This document shows positions 18,740 through 29,085 of a DNA stretch of 64,000 nucleotides, one piece after another. The DNA is taken from NCBI GenBank assembly GCA_001970955.1, contig MPUH01000133.1:1-64000 (forward strand), read 5' to 3'. A program made the translations under genes and the position numbers. The notes under the pieces were generated by a model. The model was not told the DNA's origin. It ran no database searches and was given only the letters and a program-made list of their open reading frames with translations. Source of the DNA: Stentor coeruleus (Eukaryota; Ciliophora; Heterotrichea; Heterotrichida; Stentoridae). Every line of letters starts with the position of its first letter. The stretch's first letter is position 1.

Positions 18740-19786
18740 ATGAGCTTTTATTTGAAACTCGAGACATTTATTAATATTATTATGAGGACTCCACCAGAAC
18801 CTAGAAGATCTCATCGTAAAAAGTCCCAGAAAAAAAACACCAGCAGGGTTATTTGCGTGCCAATTCCTTCTCGAACATTGGCTAAACCAACAACCCAACA
18901 AGAAGTAATCATGAAGCAAACCACAGGATATTTTCATATATACAAAGAACTTACTAATCATTATTTCCTAACACAAACCAGAGAACTCTACATACTTCGT
19001 ATAGCCAACGATCCAAAAATCCCTTTACAACTAAAAAGTCTTCCTTTACTAAAACTCATCAGACAAACCGTACAAGAAATGATGATGAACGATATAGAAA
19101 TCGTCATGTGGTCCCTATACCTCGAAAGATTTGTATGGAAAGAATTCTCAGTCTATTTAAAAATCCTCATGTACATAACATCTTTTGCTATAAAATCATA
19201 TCTTGGATGTTCACTTGAGCATTATCAAGCATATCTGTCTTATAAATTCACAAATTTCACACTTTGTTTCACAAAATGGCTTGAAAAATCTAAATACAAA
19301 CTGTCAATGGCCCCTAAAGATATTAATAAAAAGTTTATATATTTATCTTCAAGAATCAAATCAAATGAACTTTCTTTATTAAATTACAATTATACAGTTG
19401 ATGAGATTTTAGATATGGCTCCACCTTATCAACATGAAGGTAGTCAGAAAGTAGATTCTCAACCTTCAAGTTTACATTCATCATATTTTGAACCAACTTC
19501 TCCTTGTTTGAATTATAATATTGATGCTCAAGAAGTTCAAAGTGATGAAGAGGTTATTAATAATGGGCCTATTCTTGCTAGATTAGATTCAGTTTTTATT
19601 CCAAATATAAAAATAGAAGAACCACATGTGCATTTTGATTGTATGAATGGAAGTTTTGGGGTTAATAATTCGTGGATGCTCGAAAATTTGGAGGTTAATA
19701 AGAATTTACATGAGGAGGAACCTTTGCCACAGCTTGGAGAACAACAGTCTTTGTTTACTTTTTATTTGTCACAAAGCTTAAGTTAG
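18740..19786 (+). CDS. Hypothetical protein, possible paralogue of the AT-hook protein
   Basis: 348 residues ending in TAG. The start could be the ATG at 18740 or the one at 18782 (MRTPPEPRRSHRKKSQ), which opens a basic, nuclear-signal-like N-terminus. Residues ~60-195 are helical and aromatic (FVWKEFSVYLKILMY, LEHYQAYLSYKFTNFTL, CFTKWLEKSKYKL), loosely matching the spacing of the AT-hook gene's domain. The C-terminal half is acidic and Ser-rich (VDSQPSSLHSSYFEPTSP) like an activation region. A nuclear regulator is a reasonable guess, not shown. Confidence 0.6.
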   Translation: MSFYLKLETFINIIMRTPPEPRRSHRKKSQKKNTSRVICVPIPSRTLAKPTTQQEVIMKQTTGYFHIYKELTNHYFLTQTRELYILRIANDPKIPLQLKSLPLLKLIRQTVQEMMMNDIEIVMWSLYLERFVWKEFSVYLKILMYITSFAIKSYLGCSLEHYQAYLSYKFTNFTLCFTKWLEKSKYKLSMAPKDINKKFIYLSSRIKSNELSLLNYNYTVDEILDMAPPYQHEGSQKVDSQPSSLHSSYFEPTSPCLNYNIDAQEVQSDEEVINNGPILARLDSVFIPNIKIEEPHVHFDCMNGSFGVNNSWMLENLEVNKNLHEEEPLPQLGEQQSLFTFYLSQSLS

Positions 19787-20142
19787 AGGAAATGCAGGTG
19801 ATGATATAAAGTAGTTAAATAATGGATTATAGATAGGCTTTGTATGGAAGGATAAGATTTTTTTGGGTTAGAAAGTTTTTTATGAAGATAAGATAAGGGT
19901 TTTTTGGGGTTTTATGAATTTATTAAAAACCAATAACATTAATGTAATAATTTAAGTATGTTTTTGACATATAAATGTAATAATACTATAAATAATGCAA
20001 AAATCAAATAATTACCCTTATATTTCATAATAAAATACCCTTGTTCTTAGATAAAAACTAATTTCTTCATCATTTCGGTCATATAAAAAAAAATCCTCAA
20101 TATCTATAATCTAATTTTCATCTCAATTATTTAATAATTTTA
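19787..20142. other. Intergenic between convergent genes
   Basis: A G-rich left half (3' flank of the plus gene) switches near 19930-20030 to a C-rich right half (3' flank of the minus gene). Nothing else is seen. Confidence 0.55.
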
Positions 20143-20835
20143 TTATGAGAACCCTAATTGCCCACCTAAAGCATTTTCTAAATCCTCATACGCTGATTTC
20201 TGCAGTAACTGTGTATTCTGCAGACGCTGTATAAGTTCTAATTCATCCTGTTCCATTCTAGCAACTTCATCTTCCCTATCTCTCCTAAGTTTATTTTCTA
20301 TCTCAATTCTCTTCTCATTATCCTTCCTAACCTTTTTTTTTTTGGCATCTACCATTTTCTTGCGTTTTTCTTCAGCCTCACGTTTTTGACTTTTGACTTG
20401 AATTTTTATCTGTTTTTTACTTGCCAAATCTTCTTTTTTCAGTTCTTCAAGGATTTTCATATTCTCTGCTCGGGCTATTTTTATTGTTTGAGCATCATAA
20501 ATTGCTTTTGTACTTCGATATTGACTTGCTTGATTTTTTAAAGATTTTTTTTCTTCGCGGATTCTTCGGGCTTGTTCTGATTTTTCGTAATCTTCTTGTT
20601 CCCTTTGTTTCCGAAGATCTTCACGTTTTTTTTGCTCTTCGAGGTTACGATTGCGAACTTGGAGGATTTCTTGAGCTTTTTTTTGTGTTTCTTCGATTTT
20701 TTTTATAGCTTTTTGTTCTTCTTGTTTTAGTAATGCAATTCGGTTTGCTAGGAGTCTAGCATCTTCTTCTGCCCTTTTACGCATTTGTTTTGCTTCAGCT
20801 AGTTTGGAGTGCTCGATGAAATCATTTTGGCTCAT
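20143..20835 (-). CDS. Charged coiled-coil protein
   Basis: 230 residues, MSQNDFIEHS to TAA, almost wholly alpha-helical with Glu/Lys/Arg heptads (EEDARLLANRIALLKQEEQK, EKRKKMVDAKKKKVRKDN). The C-terminal piece LELIQRLQNTQLLQKSAY with EDLENALGG is a Leu-rich helix of the kind seen in ciliary and basal-body coiled-coil proteins of ciliates. No catalytic or membrane segment is visible. The role is unknown, probably structural. Confidence 0.75.
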   Translation of the reverse strand: MSQNDFIEHSKLAEAKQMRKRAEEDARLLANRIALLKQEEQKAIKKIEETQKKAQEILQVRNRNLEEQKKREDLRKQREQEDYEKSEQARRIREEKKSLKNQASQYRSTKAIYDAQTIKIARAENMKILEELKKEDLASKKQIKIQVKSQKREAEEKRKKMVDAKKKKVRKDNEKRIEIENKLRRDREDEVARMEQDELELIQRLQNTQLLQKSAYEDLENALGGQLGFS

Positions 20836-21931
20836 AATTATGATTTATTAGTTTGAGTTTAAATGGAAGAAGGTTGATGTTTTTATAGGGTTTATAGTTA
20901 GAAGTTGGAGATTAGAGAATGGAGAATTAGGTTAGTTTTAGAGATGGAAAAGGGTCTTAGAGATTTTTATGTATTATTAGAAGATTTTTTATGTTTTAGG
21001 GTTTTTTGTAAGATTTTTGCATGAGGTGAAAGGACTTTGCAAGGATTATTTTAATAATTTATGGGTTTTGCTTTAATTTTGTATGCTTTTATGAATGGTA
21101 ATAGTGTGATTATCTTTTGTGTTGAATATACTAATGGTAGTTCTAATCATAAAAAAATGCACAGCAATGAATAAACTCAGCGTATTTGCAAAAACTCTAA
21201 AGCATGTCAATCCAAAATTGTTAATCAGAATCAAAATATAGAAAATCTCTTGTAAATTGATACAACATTGAAAATAAACTTGCCATTGTTTTATTGTTTT
21301 TAGTTTCTTCAAGGACAATTTTTCTTGACAGGAACTCATTTGCTTATTTTTTCATAACTTGATCAGAGATTTTGATTTAGCAATAAAAACCATCAGATTT
21401 TTATCAAAATATCCTTAACAAATTTCTTATAAAATCAAGTCTTGGCGAAGATATCTTTGATAAAAAAGTACAATCTTAGACATTTCCAACATCCAATCTT
21501 AAATACCCGTAAAATAAATGCCAAATAGTAAAAAGATTAAAGCATAGGTTAAATTCACAATTATTACTCCAAACCTCAATTTATATAAACAATTTTTCAA
21601 TAAAACAGCTCAAAGTGTGAAATTTTACAATAATTACATCTTTAAGCCCAACTAAAAAACCTCAAATTCCTAACCTAACCTCGCACATCTTGCTTAATCG
21701 AGGTATTTATCCTCATAAACTAAAAAATCCATCTAAAAGTCACACTCCACTTAATAGCCATCCCAAAATTTTTTTTTTCAACTCAAAACATATTTTCAGC
21801 CACTAAAACCTTATCTTCAAAGTGCCAAAATACATCACACTTTCTAATCAACCCTTCAAAACAATATATTTGCCGACAATTATAAGCTTTTAACTGGACA
21901 TTAGAATTTTATTTCAAATAAATTCCATTAT
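20836..21931. other. Intergenic, divergent; small doubtful ORF at 21073-21339 (minus)
   Basis: The left part (20836-21010) is G-rich on plus (5' flank of the minus gene) and the right part (21540-21900) is C-rich (5' flank of the DP gene). Between them a minus-strand 88-codon frame starting MSSCQEKLSLKKLK holds two hydrophobic stretches. It could be a small membrane protein but has no supporting homology. Confidence 0.4.
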
Positions 21932-23025
21932 ATGTCCATTAAACAACAACTACCAATGTTAGAACCAAATCATTTTTACCCTCAGCATATAACAGAAATG
22001 CTTTCAGAACTTGAATCTAGTGTTATAGCTGATAAAATACTCTCAGAATATCACTGTAAAACCACTTCTGATCTGATTCTCCAAAAAATATACGCAATAC
22101 TAAACTACCCTTATGTCCATGAAATCTCAAGTCAAATTGTAGCCAGACTTATCCAGCGTGAATACATAGCTGATTTCCCACCAATTGATATGGATTACCC
22201 TGCGCATCTTCTTTATGATAACCATTCTGATCAAATTGAAAGCCAACCATTAGACCTTGATTTCCAAGAAAATCTTATAGAAAGTAGAAGTACCAGGTCG
22301 GATCAAATGCCTGAACGTCCAAGATTTCCAATAACTTTCTCAAATAATATCCCATTCACATCCCAGCGTTCAAAAAACGGTCTTAAAATCCTCAGCTGGA
22401 AAGTTAAAGAAATCGTTGAAAAACTCGGAAGTAGTACATATCAAGAAGTAGCTGATTACCTGATAAAAGATGAAATTGAANGGTATAAAAAATTATCTAA
22501 GAGAAAGTTAAAGAAATCGTTGAAAAACTCGGAAGTAGTACATATCAAGAAGTAGCTGATTACCTGATAAAAGATGAAATTGAATCTCAGTTAAAAGAAG
22601 AAAAAAACATCCGTCGACGAGTTTATGATGCTTTAAATGTTCTAATCGCAGTAGGTGTATTAAAAAAACATAACAAGCGTGTTGAGCCTGCACAAAAGCC
22701 CCCAAGACAAACCAACAAGAAAATCAAAAGACTTAAAGACCTTTCGGAAAAGTACGTGAAGTTAAAAGCGCTAATTGAAAGGAATAAGAAAATGAAAAAA
22801 TCTTTTCAAAACCTTTACTTGCCTTTAAGCCTTATAATCATCCCGGATACTAAAGAAACGCAGATAAAAATCAAAACGACTTTACAAAGAAGCAATGTTG
22901 CCGTGAAATTAGATAAGGAATTCAACATAATGAGTAGTGACGAGATCCTTAGGAATATTAATGTTGAATATGAAGAGTCATGGTTGCCTTTAGAAATTAG
23001 CTCTTTTTATAGGACTTCGCAATAA
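21932..23025 (+). CDS. DP-family (E2F partner) transcription factor, interrupted by an assembly duplication
   Basis: The protein has the winged-helix DNA-binding domain of DP: LKILSWKVKEIVEKLGSSTY, QEVADYLIKDEIE, EEKNIRRRVYDALNVLIAVG, VLKKHNKRVEP. The R-R-R-V-Y-D motif that contacts the E2F half-site is intact. After it, KRLKDLSEKYVKLKALIER forms the dimerisation helix, followed by a beta-rich region. As printed the frame breaks at 22481 (an N) because a 104-base block (22481-22584) repeats 22399-22480. Without it the CDS is 21932-22480 joined to 22585-23025, 329 residues in frame. DP dimerises with E2F to control S-phase genes. Confidence 0.9.
22399..22584. repeat. 82-bp exact duplication around a single N (probable assembly artefact)
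   Basis: 22399-22480 and 22503-22584 are identical, offset by 104. The single N at 22481 and a short unrelated piece (22482-22502) lie between them. The insertion destroys the DP frame and removing it restores it exactly, which points to unmerged contig ends. Confidence 0.9.
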
Positions 23026-24605
23026 ATACTACTAATAGTATCTTGATACTGGCTGTGGAACTGAGATAGCCTTGCTAATAAAAATGGCCCCCCTTTTTTT
23101 AAAACAAGAATATAGAAAGTGTAAGAAGGTAAGATTTTATATTTTTAGAGAAACGGATTTTGTATTTGGTTATAGAAATTATAGAAGATTTTATTGACTT
23201 TGATGAGGAAAAGATGATTTTGTAGATTAGGTTTTGGGTTAAAGTAAAAGTTGGGTTTTAAGGATAGGGAAGTTTGGAATGAGGAAATAGTTGTGTGAAA
23301 TTTTATCAATCATACATTTGAGTAAAAAAATTTAATTCTCAAAAACTTTAAAATTTCACTATTCATTACTGATACTATTATAAAACGTACATAAAACTTT
23401 AAATAATATTAAAATACTTAAAAAAACTATCAAAACCTATTTAAAATCAGCACCCTAATATTTTATCCCACATGCAACATAATCAATATAATAACTCTAA
23501 TTTCATATTTTAAATTATATCCATAAATCATAAGTAAAATTATATATTAAAACTATTTTCCCCTAAAATGCTAAATTTTCCCATAGTCAAATATAAATTA
23601 AAGGTATATGGTTAAAAGTTAAAAATAAGAAAAAATTCTTATAAGCATACGCTATGAAAAAAAATAGTTCATATCAGTCTAGTATAGAAAAAATGAAGAT
23701 TGTACATTTCCTTTAAAATCCAAGTTAAAGCGGGTAAAAAATGTGACCACAAGAAATGCTTGAATGAAAACCACAGTTTATTTCTTTATATGCATATTAT
23801 TTTTGGTGTTATTTTATGTATTAATAACATAAAATTGTATTAATCCACTACAAATTTTGACTATTTTATAAAATTTTGGCGATTTTTAGCTTTTCGTTGA
23901 CTTGCATTTTTTCACAGTTAGGCTGCTTAAATGCATCTGCTTGATTGATATTAAAGAAGAGTATAAAATTTCCTCAATAAAAGGAGTTGAAATTAAGATG
24001 AATACAGGAAGTTATATCTAGCCACAGAATTTAATAGAAAGTCAAGGGAATATTTTATACTTTTTTATAAAAAATCCATTAAAATTATTTTTATCCACGA
24101 AAAGGAATTATAAGTAAGTATTAGAATTTATGAAATTGAGGATGATATAGTTGAAAATACTGATTAAAAATCAAGCAAGCATCATGTTAATAAACTGTAA
24201 GGCTAATCAAAATCAAGCAAGCATCATGTTAATAAACTGTAAGGCTAATCACACTAAGGTATTAAATTAACTTAGAACAATTAAAAAAAAATGATCACAC
24301 AGGTCTTTCCTTGATAAAAAATAGAAAAAAAGTTGATTAGCATAAAAGTCAACTGCCTTGGAAAATTAAGAAAAATTTAATCACACTGAGGGTTATACCT
24401 TGAAAAAACTTAAAAGAAAAGCTAATTACACTAAGTAGTATTTAACAATAAGACTAATAGAAATGTAGAGAAGTAATAGTCATACAAGAAAAATCTTCTC
24501 CATTTACAAAAACTCAAAACCTCACTAAACTCTTACACAATTATAACCCTCAATAATATCTCCTTATAAACCTCCATAATATATATAAATTACTATTTAA
24601 AATTT
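23026..24605. other. Intergenic with a 42-bp tandem repeat and weak coding-like traces
   Basis: 23090-23300 is G-rich (3' flank of DP). Around 24003-24165 the plus strand has a coding-like stretch (DEYRKLYLATEFNRKSREYF) of 38 stop-free codons, too short to be sure. 24166-24251 holds a 42-bp tandem duplication. Downstream, loosely repeated lines built on 'aatcacact' recur at 24247, 24292, 24379 and 24423. No gene can be supported. Confidence 0.4.
24166..24251. repeat. 42-bp tandem duplication
   Basis: The unit beginning aaaatcaagcaagcatcatg and ending aaggctaatc is present twice head to tail, without mismatch. Confidence 0.9.
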
Positions 24606-25529
24606 TTACAAAAATGATGTTTTCTTACTACAAATCAGTTTATGATCAGAAATACTCCTCATATGCCCTCTCCCATAACTTTTCCCAAAACTTTTACTAT
24701 CATCTTTTTTCATACTTGCAGAATTATCCCTTTTAACATAAGCCGATGTTAATATTTTTTGTAAATCATTTTCACCAGCTGATCTTCTATCCCTTTTTGA
24801 ATATTCTCTTATACTAGGTGATTTATCTTTTATATTCTGGTTTTTTGTTAGTTCAAATTTCTTTTTAAGCAAATCAGCTGTTGTTGTACTATGATTTTCT
24901 TTACTTTTTGGGGTTATTTTATTATATTTCAATAATTCTTTTTTTATAATCTCACATTCCCGGGCTTTTTCCTCAAGTAATGTTCTAAGTTTAACATTTT
25001 CATATTCGAACTTGTGGACAGTTTTATCCTTTTTTTCGATGATTTCAAGAAGACTTCGCACTTTTTCATCTGTTTCTTTGCGGAGTTTGTCGAGTTCTGA
25101 GGATTTCGAGATTTTTTTTGTGTTGCACTTTTCTTCCAGTTCTTTGATTAGGGTTTTGTCATTTGCCCCAGTTTTTTCTAGTTCTTCGATACGATGTAGG
25201 TTGTTTTCGATGTGAAGTTTTAGCTGATGCTCGACTCGGATGTGGCTTCGCACTTCAGCTTCGAGCTTTTGTAATAAAGTTTCAAATTGCTCACTTCTTT
25301 GAGCTAGTTCTGATTTGTCTGAGCTTTTGTATTCTTTTTTGAATTTCAAAAGTAATAAAATAAGATCTTTAAAGTTGTCAAGAACTTCAGCAGGGTCAAG
25401 TTCTTCAAGAGTTGCAGATTCTTCAGGTGTAACATTTTCATCATCTAGATTACAGTTTGTTATAAATGCATGCTTGAATAACTCATGTAAACCTTTTTCT
25501 ATATTGTGAACATCGATCACTAGGCTCAT
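24606..25529 (-). CDS. Coiled-coil protein, hypothetical
   Basis: 307 residues from MSLVIDVHNIEKGL to TAA. Residues ~55-205 form a long coiled coil (ALAQ-like heptads; VRSHIRVEHQLKLHIENN, HRIEELEKTG, ELDKLRKETDEKVRSLLEII). The C-terminal ~90 residues are basic and Ser/Lys-rich (KRDRRSAGENDLQKILTSAY), probably disordered and phosphorylated. The N-terminal acidic helix (ESATLEELDPAEVLDNFKDL) may be a separate domain. No family is assigned. A cortical or centrosomal structural role is the best guess. Confidence 0.75.
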   Translation of the reverse strand: MSLVIDVHNIEKGLHELFKHAFITNCNLDDENVTPEESATLEELDPAEVLDNFKDLILLLLKFKKEYKSSDKSELAQRSEQFETLLQKLEAEVRSHIRVEHQLKLHIENNLHRIEELEKTGANDKTLIKELEEKCNTKKISKSSELDKLRKETDEKVRSLLEIIEKKDKTVHKFEYENVKLRTLLEEKARECEIIKKELLKYNKITPKSKENHSTTTADLLKKKFELTKNQNIKDKSPSIREYSKRDRRSAGENDLQKILTSAYVKRDNSASMKKDDSKSFGKSYGRGHMRSISDHKLICSKKTSFL

Positions 25530-25791
25530 TTGTTTATTTTATTAATAAAACTACTAATTTAATAACAATTTTGTTATAATTCTCACTTCAAACAATAGTT
25601 TAGTTTTTATTCTCAGCAATCTAGCGTTTTATAATGTTAAAAGCCTATACTAAAAATCTAAAATAAAAAAATTCTGTCCAATATTATCTAAATCTCACAA
25701 ACCCACGAATTTTCTCCAATTTTCATCCTTCCTAAAACTAGCCCATTATTAAACCAAATTAACTTAACAAAATCTCATAAAATATCTACAT

Positions 25792-27654
25792 CTACCCCCT
25801 ACATAAAAACGACCATTCATCAACTTTCATATCAAACCTATCATCTTCAACTCTGCCAAATACTTTCTGCATACTCACTTCCTTAAAACTTTTATTGACA
25901 ATCCTAAACTCAGGTGGTGGTACTTTTTTATTAGCAAAATCCACCCAATTAACACCATCAAAAAATTTATGCCTTTTAATTTCCTCAGAATCTTTTTTTC
26001 CTGACCCAATACGTTTTTTCGGGTCTCTATGAAGGAGCATTTTAATTAAATTTCTCGCATTTTCCGATATGTTTTTCGGGAATATCAATTTTCCTTTTTG
26101 TATATTATTAAAAAGCTCTTCATTATTATTAGAATAATAAGGTGGAGTACCTACAAGCATTTCATATAAAACAGCTCCAAGTAAATACCAATCAACTGTA
26201 CGATCATGTCCTGTTTTTCTAAGCATTTCAGGTGCAAGATAAGATATAGAGCCACAAAATGATTCAGCTTTTTGACCTTCAGCCATACCTTCTTTTGATA
26301 AACCAAAATCTGTAAGTTTTGCATGACCTTCATGGTCTAAAACAACGTTTTCAGGTTTGAGATCTCGGAATATTATCCCATGTTGATGAAGCTCTTCTAA
26401 AGCTAGGAGGATTTCTGATATGTAAAAACGCGCTTTAGCTTCGGAAAAACATTTTTCTTGGATAAGATGCTGTTTTAAATCACCATTTGGACAGTATTCC
26501 ATAACAAAAACCAATTTTTCTGGGGTTTGAAAAGCGTAGTTTAACTTGACTATATATGGGTGGTTTATTAAAGATAAAATGTTTCTTTCGGTAAAAGCGT
26601 ATTTCAAAATGTTGTTGCCGAGGATTTGGTCTTTTCTAAGGACTTTTATAGCGAAAAGTTTCCCAGAGTCGATTTTTTCAGCTAAAAACACCTCGCCAAA
26701 ACTCCCTTTACCTAATTGTGTAAGTCCTTTAAAGTCATAGGGGCTTATTTTATCTAAAGAGTCTTGAGTTTTTTCATTCCCCAAGGTTGATTTTATTTTT
26801 TCCTCATTAAATTGCATGATTTTGTGTCTTTTCTGCTCTTCCTGGGCTTTTGCCATGATTTTCCCAATATAATCTTCTCGTGAGTTGTGTATATAAGTTT
26901 GACAAAAAGCTGTCCTGCCATACCCTGTCCTAGAAACCTTCATCATTTTTCTCTCAGCATATTGACTATACACAAAATACACCTCAAAGTTCATCGCAAT
27001 ATCTGCAGGTGTCCGACCATATGAATTTTTCAAAGTAAAATCTGAGCCATGATCCAAAAGCCATTCAACCAAATCTTTAAAACCATTACAACTAGCCAAA
27101 TGTAATGAACTATTTCTTTCATTATCTATAGCATTAATATCAGCCCCAGCATTTATCAAAACTTTAACTACTTGTAAATGCCCATGTAAACATGCTAAAT
27201 GTAATGGAGTCCTTTTCATAGTTGTCCTTGCGTTAATGTCTGTGTTTTTGCCTTTTGATATTAAAACCTCGCATATTTTTTCATAACCTTCACTTGATGC
27301 TATATGTAAAACTGTCCAATCATCAAGACCTTTAGCGTTAGTCTTACTTATAAGGTCTTTATAAATTTTTGTGTTTAAGAGGTTTTGGCATAAGGTTAAG
27401 TTGTTGAGTTTTACTGCTTGTAATAATTGGTTGTTCATATGTCTTTTTTTTATATAAAAATCTTCGATATCGTCCTTTTGGGTTTCGAGATTTAAAAGCT
27501 TAGCTAGTTGACTAGGGAAAGAACTTTTATTTTCATCTCTTATATCAATTTCATCTCCTGTGTCTAGGTTTTTTATTATGAAAATGTCTTTAGATGGGGT
27601 TAAAGACGGGAAATAGGGAACGTCAGCACTTTGCGTTATTGTGGAAGGGTCCAT
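25792..27654 (-). CDS. Ankyrin repeat-AGC protein kinase fusion
   Basis: 620 residues, MDPSTITQS to TAG. Four to five ankyrin repeats lie at ~75-230 (DDWTVLHIASSEGYEKICEV, TPLHLACLHGHLQVVKVLI, SSLHLASCNGFKDLVEWLL). They are followed by a linker and a complete AGC-type kinase at ~305-565: GKGSFGEVFLAEK, FAIKVLRK, FRDLKPENVVLD, DFGLSKEG, FCGSISYLAPEML and DWYLLGAVLYEML. HRD is F-R-D, as in S6K/PKC-like kinases. The T-loop has Ser instead of Thr (AESFCG). An AGC C-terminal extension follows (FANKKVPPPEF), but the hydrophobic motif is not canonical. It is an active Ser/Thr kinase by sequence. Ankyrin-AGC fusions are typical of ciliates and oomycetes; substrates are unknown. Confidence 0.9.
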   Translation of the reverse strand: MDPSTITQSADVPYFPSLTPSKDIFIIKNLDTGDEIDIRDENKSSFPSQLAKLLNLETQKDDIEDFYIKKRHMNNQLLQAVKLNNLTLCQNLLNTKIYKDLISKTNAKGLDDWTVLHIASSEGYEKICEVLISKGKNTDINARTTMKRTPLHLACLHGHLQVVKVLINAGADINAIDNERNSSLHLASCNGFKDLVEWLLDHGSDFTLKNSYGRTPADIAMNFEVYFVYSQYAERKMMKVSRTGYGRTAFCQTYIHNSREDYIGKIMAKAQEEQKRHKIMQFNEEKIKSTLGNEKTQDSLDKISPYDFKGLTQLGKGSFGEVFLAEKIDSGKLFAIKVLRKDQILGNNILKYAFTERNILSLINHPYIVKLNYAFQTPEKLVFVMEYCPNGDLKQHLIQEKCFSEAKARFYISEILLALEELHQHGIIFRDLKPENVVLDHEGHAKLTDFGLSKEGMAEGQKAESFCGSISYLAPEMLRKTGHDRTVDWYLLGAVLYEMLVGTPPYYSNNNEELFNNIQKGKLIFPKNISENARNLIKMLLHRDPKKRIGSGKKDSEEIKRHKFFDGVNWVDFANKKVPPPEFRIVNKSFKEVSMQKVFGRVEDDRFDMKVDEWSFLCRG

Positions 27655-27943
27655 TTATATGATAAAGGATTTAATAGCCTTAATGTGAAGAATTTATGGA
27701 ATATTATTACTAAGTTTATATATAAAATAAAGGTTAGTAAATAAGAAATATACTAAAACTGGGATATATAAAAGTGGCTTAAGATAAGATTTTTGAATTT
27801 ATTATTAGATAATATTTCAGAGAACGAAAAACACGTTATTGAAGATTGCAATGAATACAAAACTGAAAGACATGAAATGGAAAACGAACTTAAAAATATG
27901 CGAATGAAGAAACTAAAAATTTTTCATTATCACATATCGCTTT

Positions 27944-28237
27944 ATGGAATTGAAGTTTGAAGAGTCTAACAAAAGGTATTATAATCCAAGCACGAAGTCT
28001 TTTATGGAAGCTGTTAAGAAAAGGAAACTGAATCGGGGAACTGAAAATATTATCCCGTCACCTTGGTTTATTGGCTCTCCAATTAAAGAAGCTGCTCCTT
28101 GGCCGAGGGCACTTATGTCTGAAGAATTTGAAGTACTTTCAAAAGAAGCAAGATTAGTTGAGCAGGAACGACAGTTGAGAATAAACAAATCTACTTATGA
28201 TACAATTCATATTGGAAATATTAACATAAATTCTTAA
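27944..28237 (+). CDS. Small hypothetical protein
   Basis: 97 residues, MELKFEESNKRYYNP to TAA. The centre has SPWFIGSPIKEAAPWPRALM, unusual for chance ORFs in AT-rich DNA, and the end is helical (KEARLVEQERQLRINK). Immediately upstream a second frame is open for ~55 codons (about 27795-27959, with HVIEDCNEYKTERHEMENEL) but has no ATG near its start. A longer gene with a missed frame change cannot be excluded. Function unknown. Confidence 0.5.
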   Translation: MELKFEESNKRYYNPSTKSFMEAVKKRKLNRGTENIIPSPWFIGSPIKEAAPWPRALMSEEFEVLSKEARLVEQERQLRINKSTYDTIHIGNININS

Positions 28238-28689
28238 GTTTTTATATAAGATTTTTGTAGTAAAACTATTGAAATTTTTGAGGATTATATGTTAAGATAC
28301 AAATCCGCACATATTTCCAAGAATCCACACAAAACGATATAGAAGATATTGTTAATAATAAACATAAAGGCATATCTTTTACCTATATTTTCGATATGCA
28401 ATTAGAATTACCTCAATTTTTTAAAACTAAAAACCTGCATAGCATATACAAAAATCTATTTTCTAAGTTTTTATCAAAGCTTTTTCTATCTTTAGTATAT
28501 AAAACTTAATATTTAGAATAAAAGTCTTCAAATAATTTCTAGGCAATCGAATATGTTTTTTCCAGTTCCATAGTTACAAAGGAATTCAAAACTCTATCGC
28601 TCATTCTTCTCTTAAACTTATAAACAATTGATTAACTTTCCATATATGCTTTTATTATTAAAAAAATATTATACTTATATATACTTTAT
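28238..28689. other. Intergenic, nothing recognised
   Basis: AT-rich spacer between two plus-strand small genes; no coding stretch or repeat is seen. Confidence 0.5.
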
Positions 28690-28980
28690 ATGGCAATAAC
28701 AGGTAATCCTTATCAGATGCTTGGGGAAGAAGCCTTAAGAAAAAAATATTCAGAAGCTTATCCTGACTTAGAACTATTAAAAAGGAAGTTTATAGAAATT
28801 TACAATAGGAACTTGTGGGCTAGTACTGGAAATGTGCCCTTTAATGAATATCAAAAACTGAGGAAAGATGTGAGTGATTATTTGGATGAACTTATTATGA
28901 TACAAGAATGTTTAGGTGCAGCGATTACTGCTGTGAACAACCAAAATAAAGAACTTGGAATGATTTTGAAAACGAATTAG
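28690..28980 (+). CDS. Small hypothetical alpha-helical protein
   Basis: 96 residues, MAITGNPYQMLGEEALRK to TAG, predicted all-helical (RKKYSEAYPDLELLKRKF, then EYQKLRKDVSDYLDELI, then a Gln/Asn-rich end). The start has the A-rich context (ctttatATGG) seen at other starts here. The composition is protein-like, with balanced charges and few Cys. No family is recognised. Confidence 0.6.
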   Translation: MAITGNPYQMLGEEALRKKYSEAYPDLELLKRKFIEIYNRNLWASTGNVPFNEYQKLRKDVSDYLDELIMIQECLGAAITAVNNQNKELGMILKTN

Positions 28981-29085
28981 AATAGGTAGTTTTAATAGAT
29001 AAAAATTTTATTGAAAGTATTTAGAAATTTGATAGAAAATAATTTTTAGGCTTTTATATTAAGAGTTTTAGGAATAGATATGAAT

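Noticed and set aside
21073-21339. Possible 88-residue membrane protein on the minus strand.
   Set aside because: Not taken as a gene: composition and length are compatible with chance, and it lies in the middle of a divergent spacer. Mentioned in the spacer entry.
1530-24560. Reading TAA/TAG as Gln and TGA as Trp gives protein-like text in several gene-free stretches (1.5-2.5, 18.1-18.7, 24.0-24.5 kb).
   Set aside because: At about 75 percent AT a random frame has roughly 9 percent stop codons, close to what is seen in the latter two. Translating them as Gln/Trp makes any AT-rich DNA look coding. Frameshifts in the first region also favour decay. Only the Vms1-like locus has homology to support the question.
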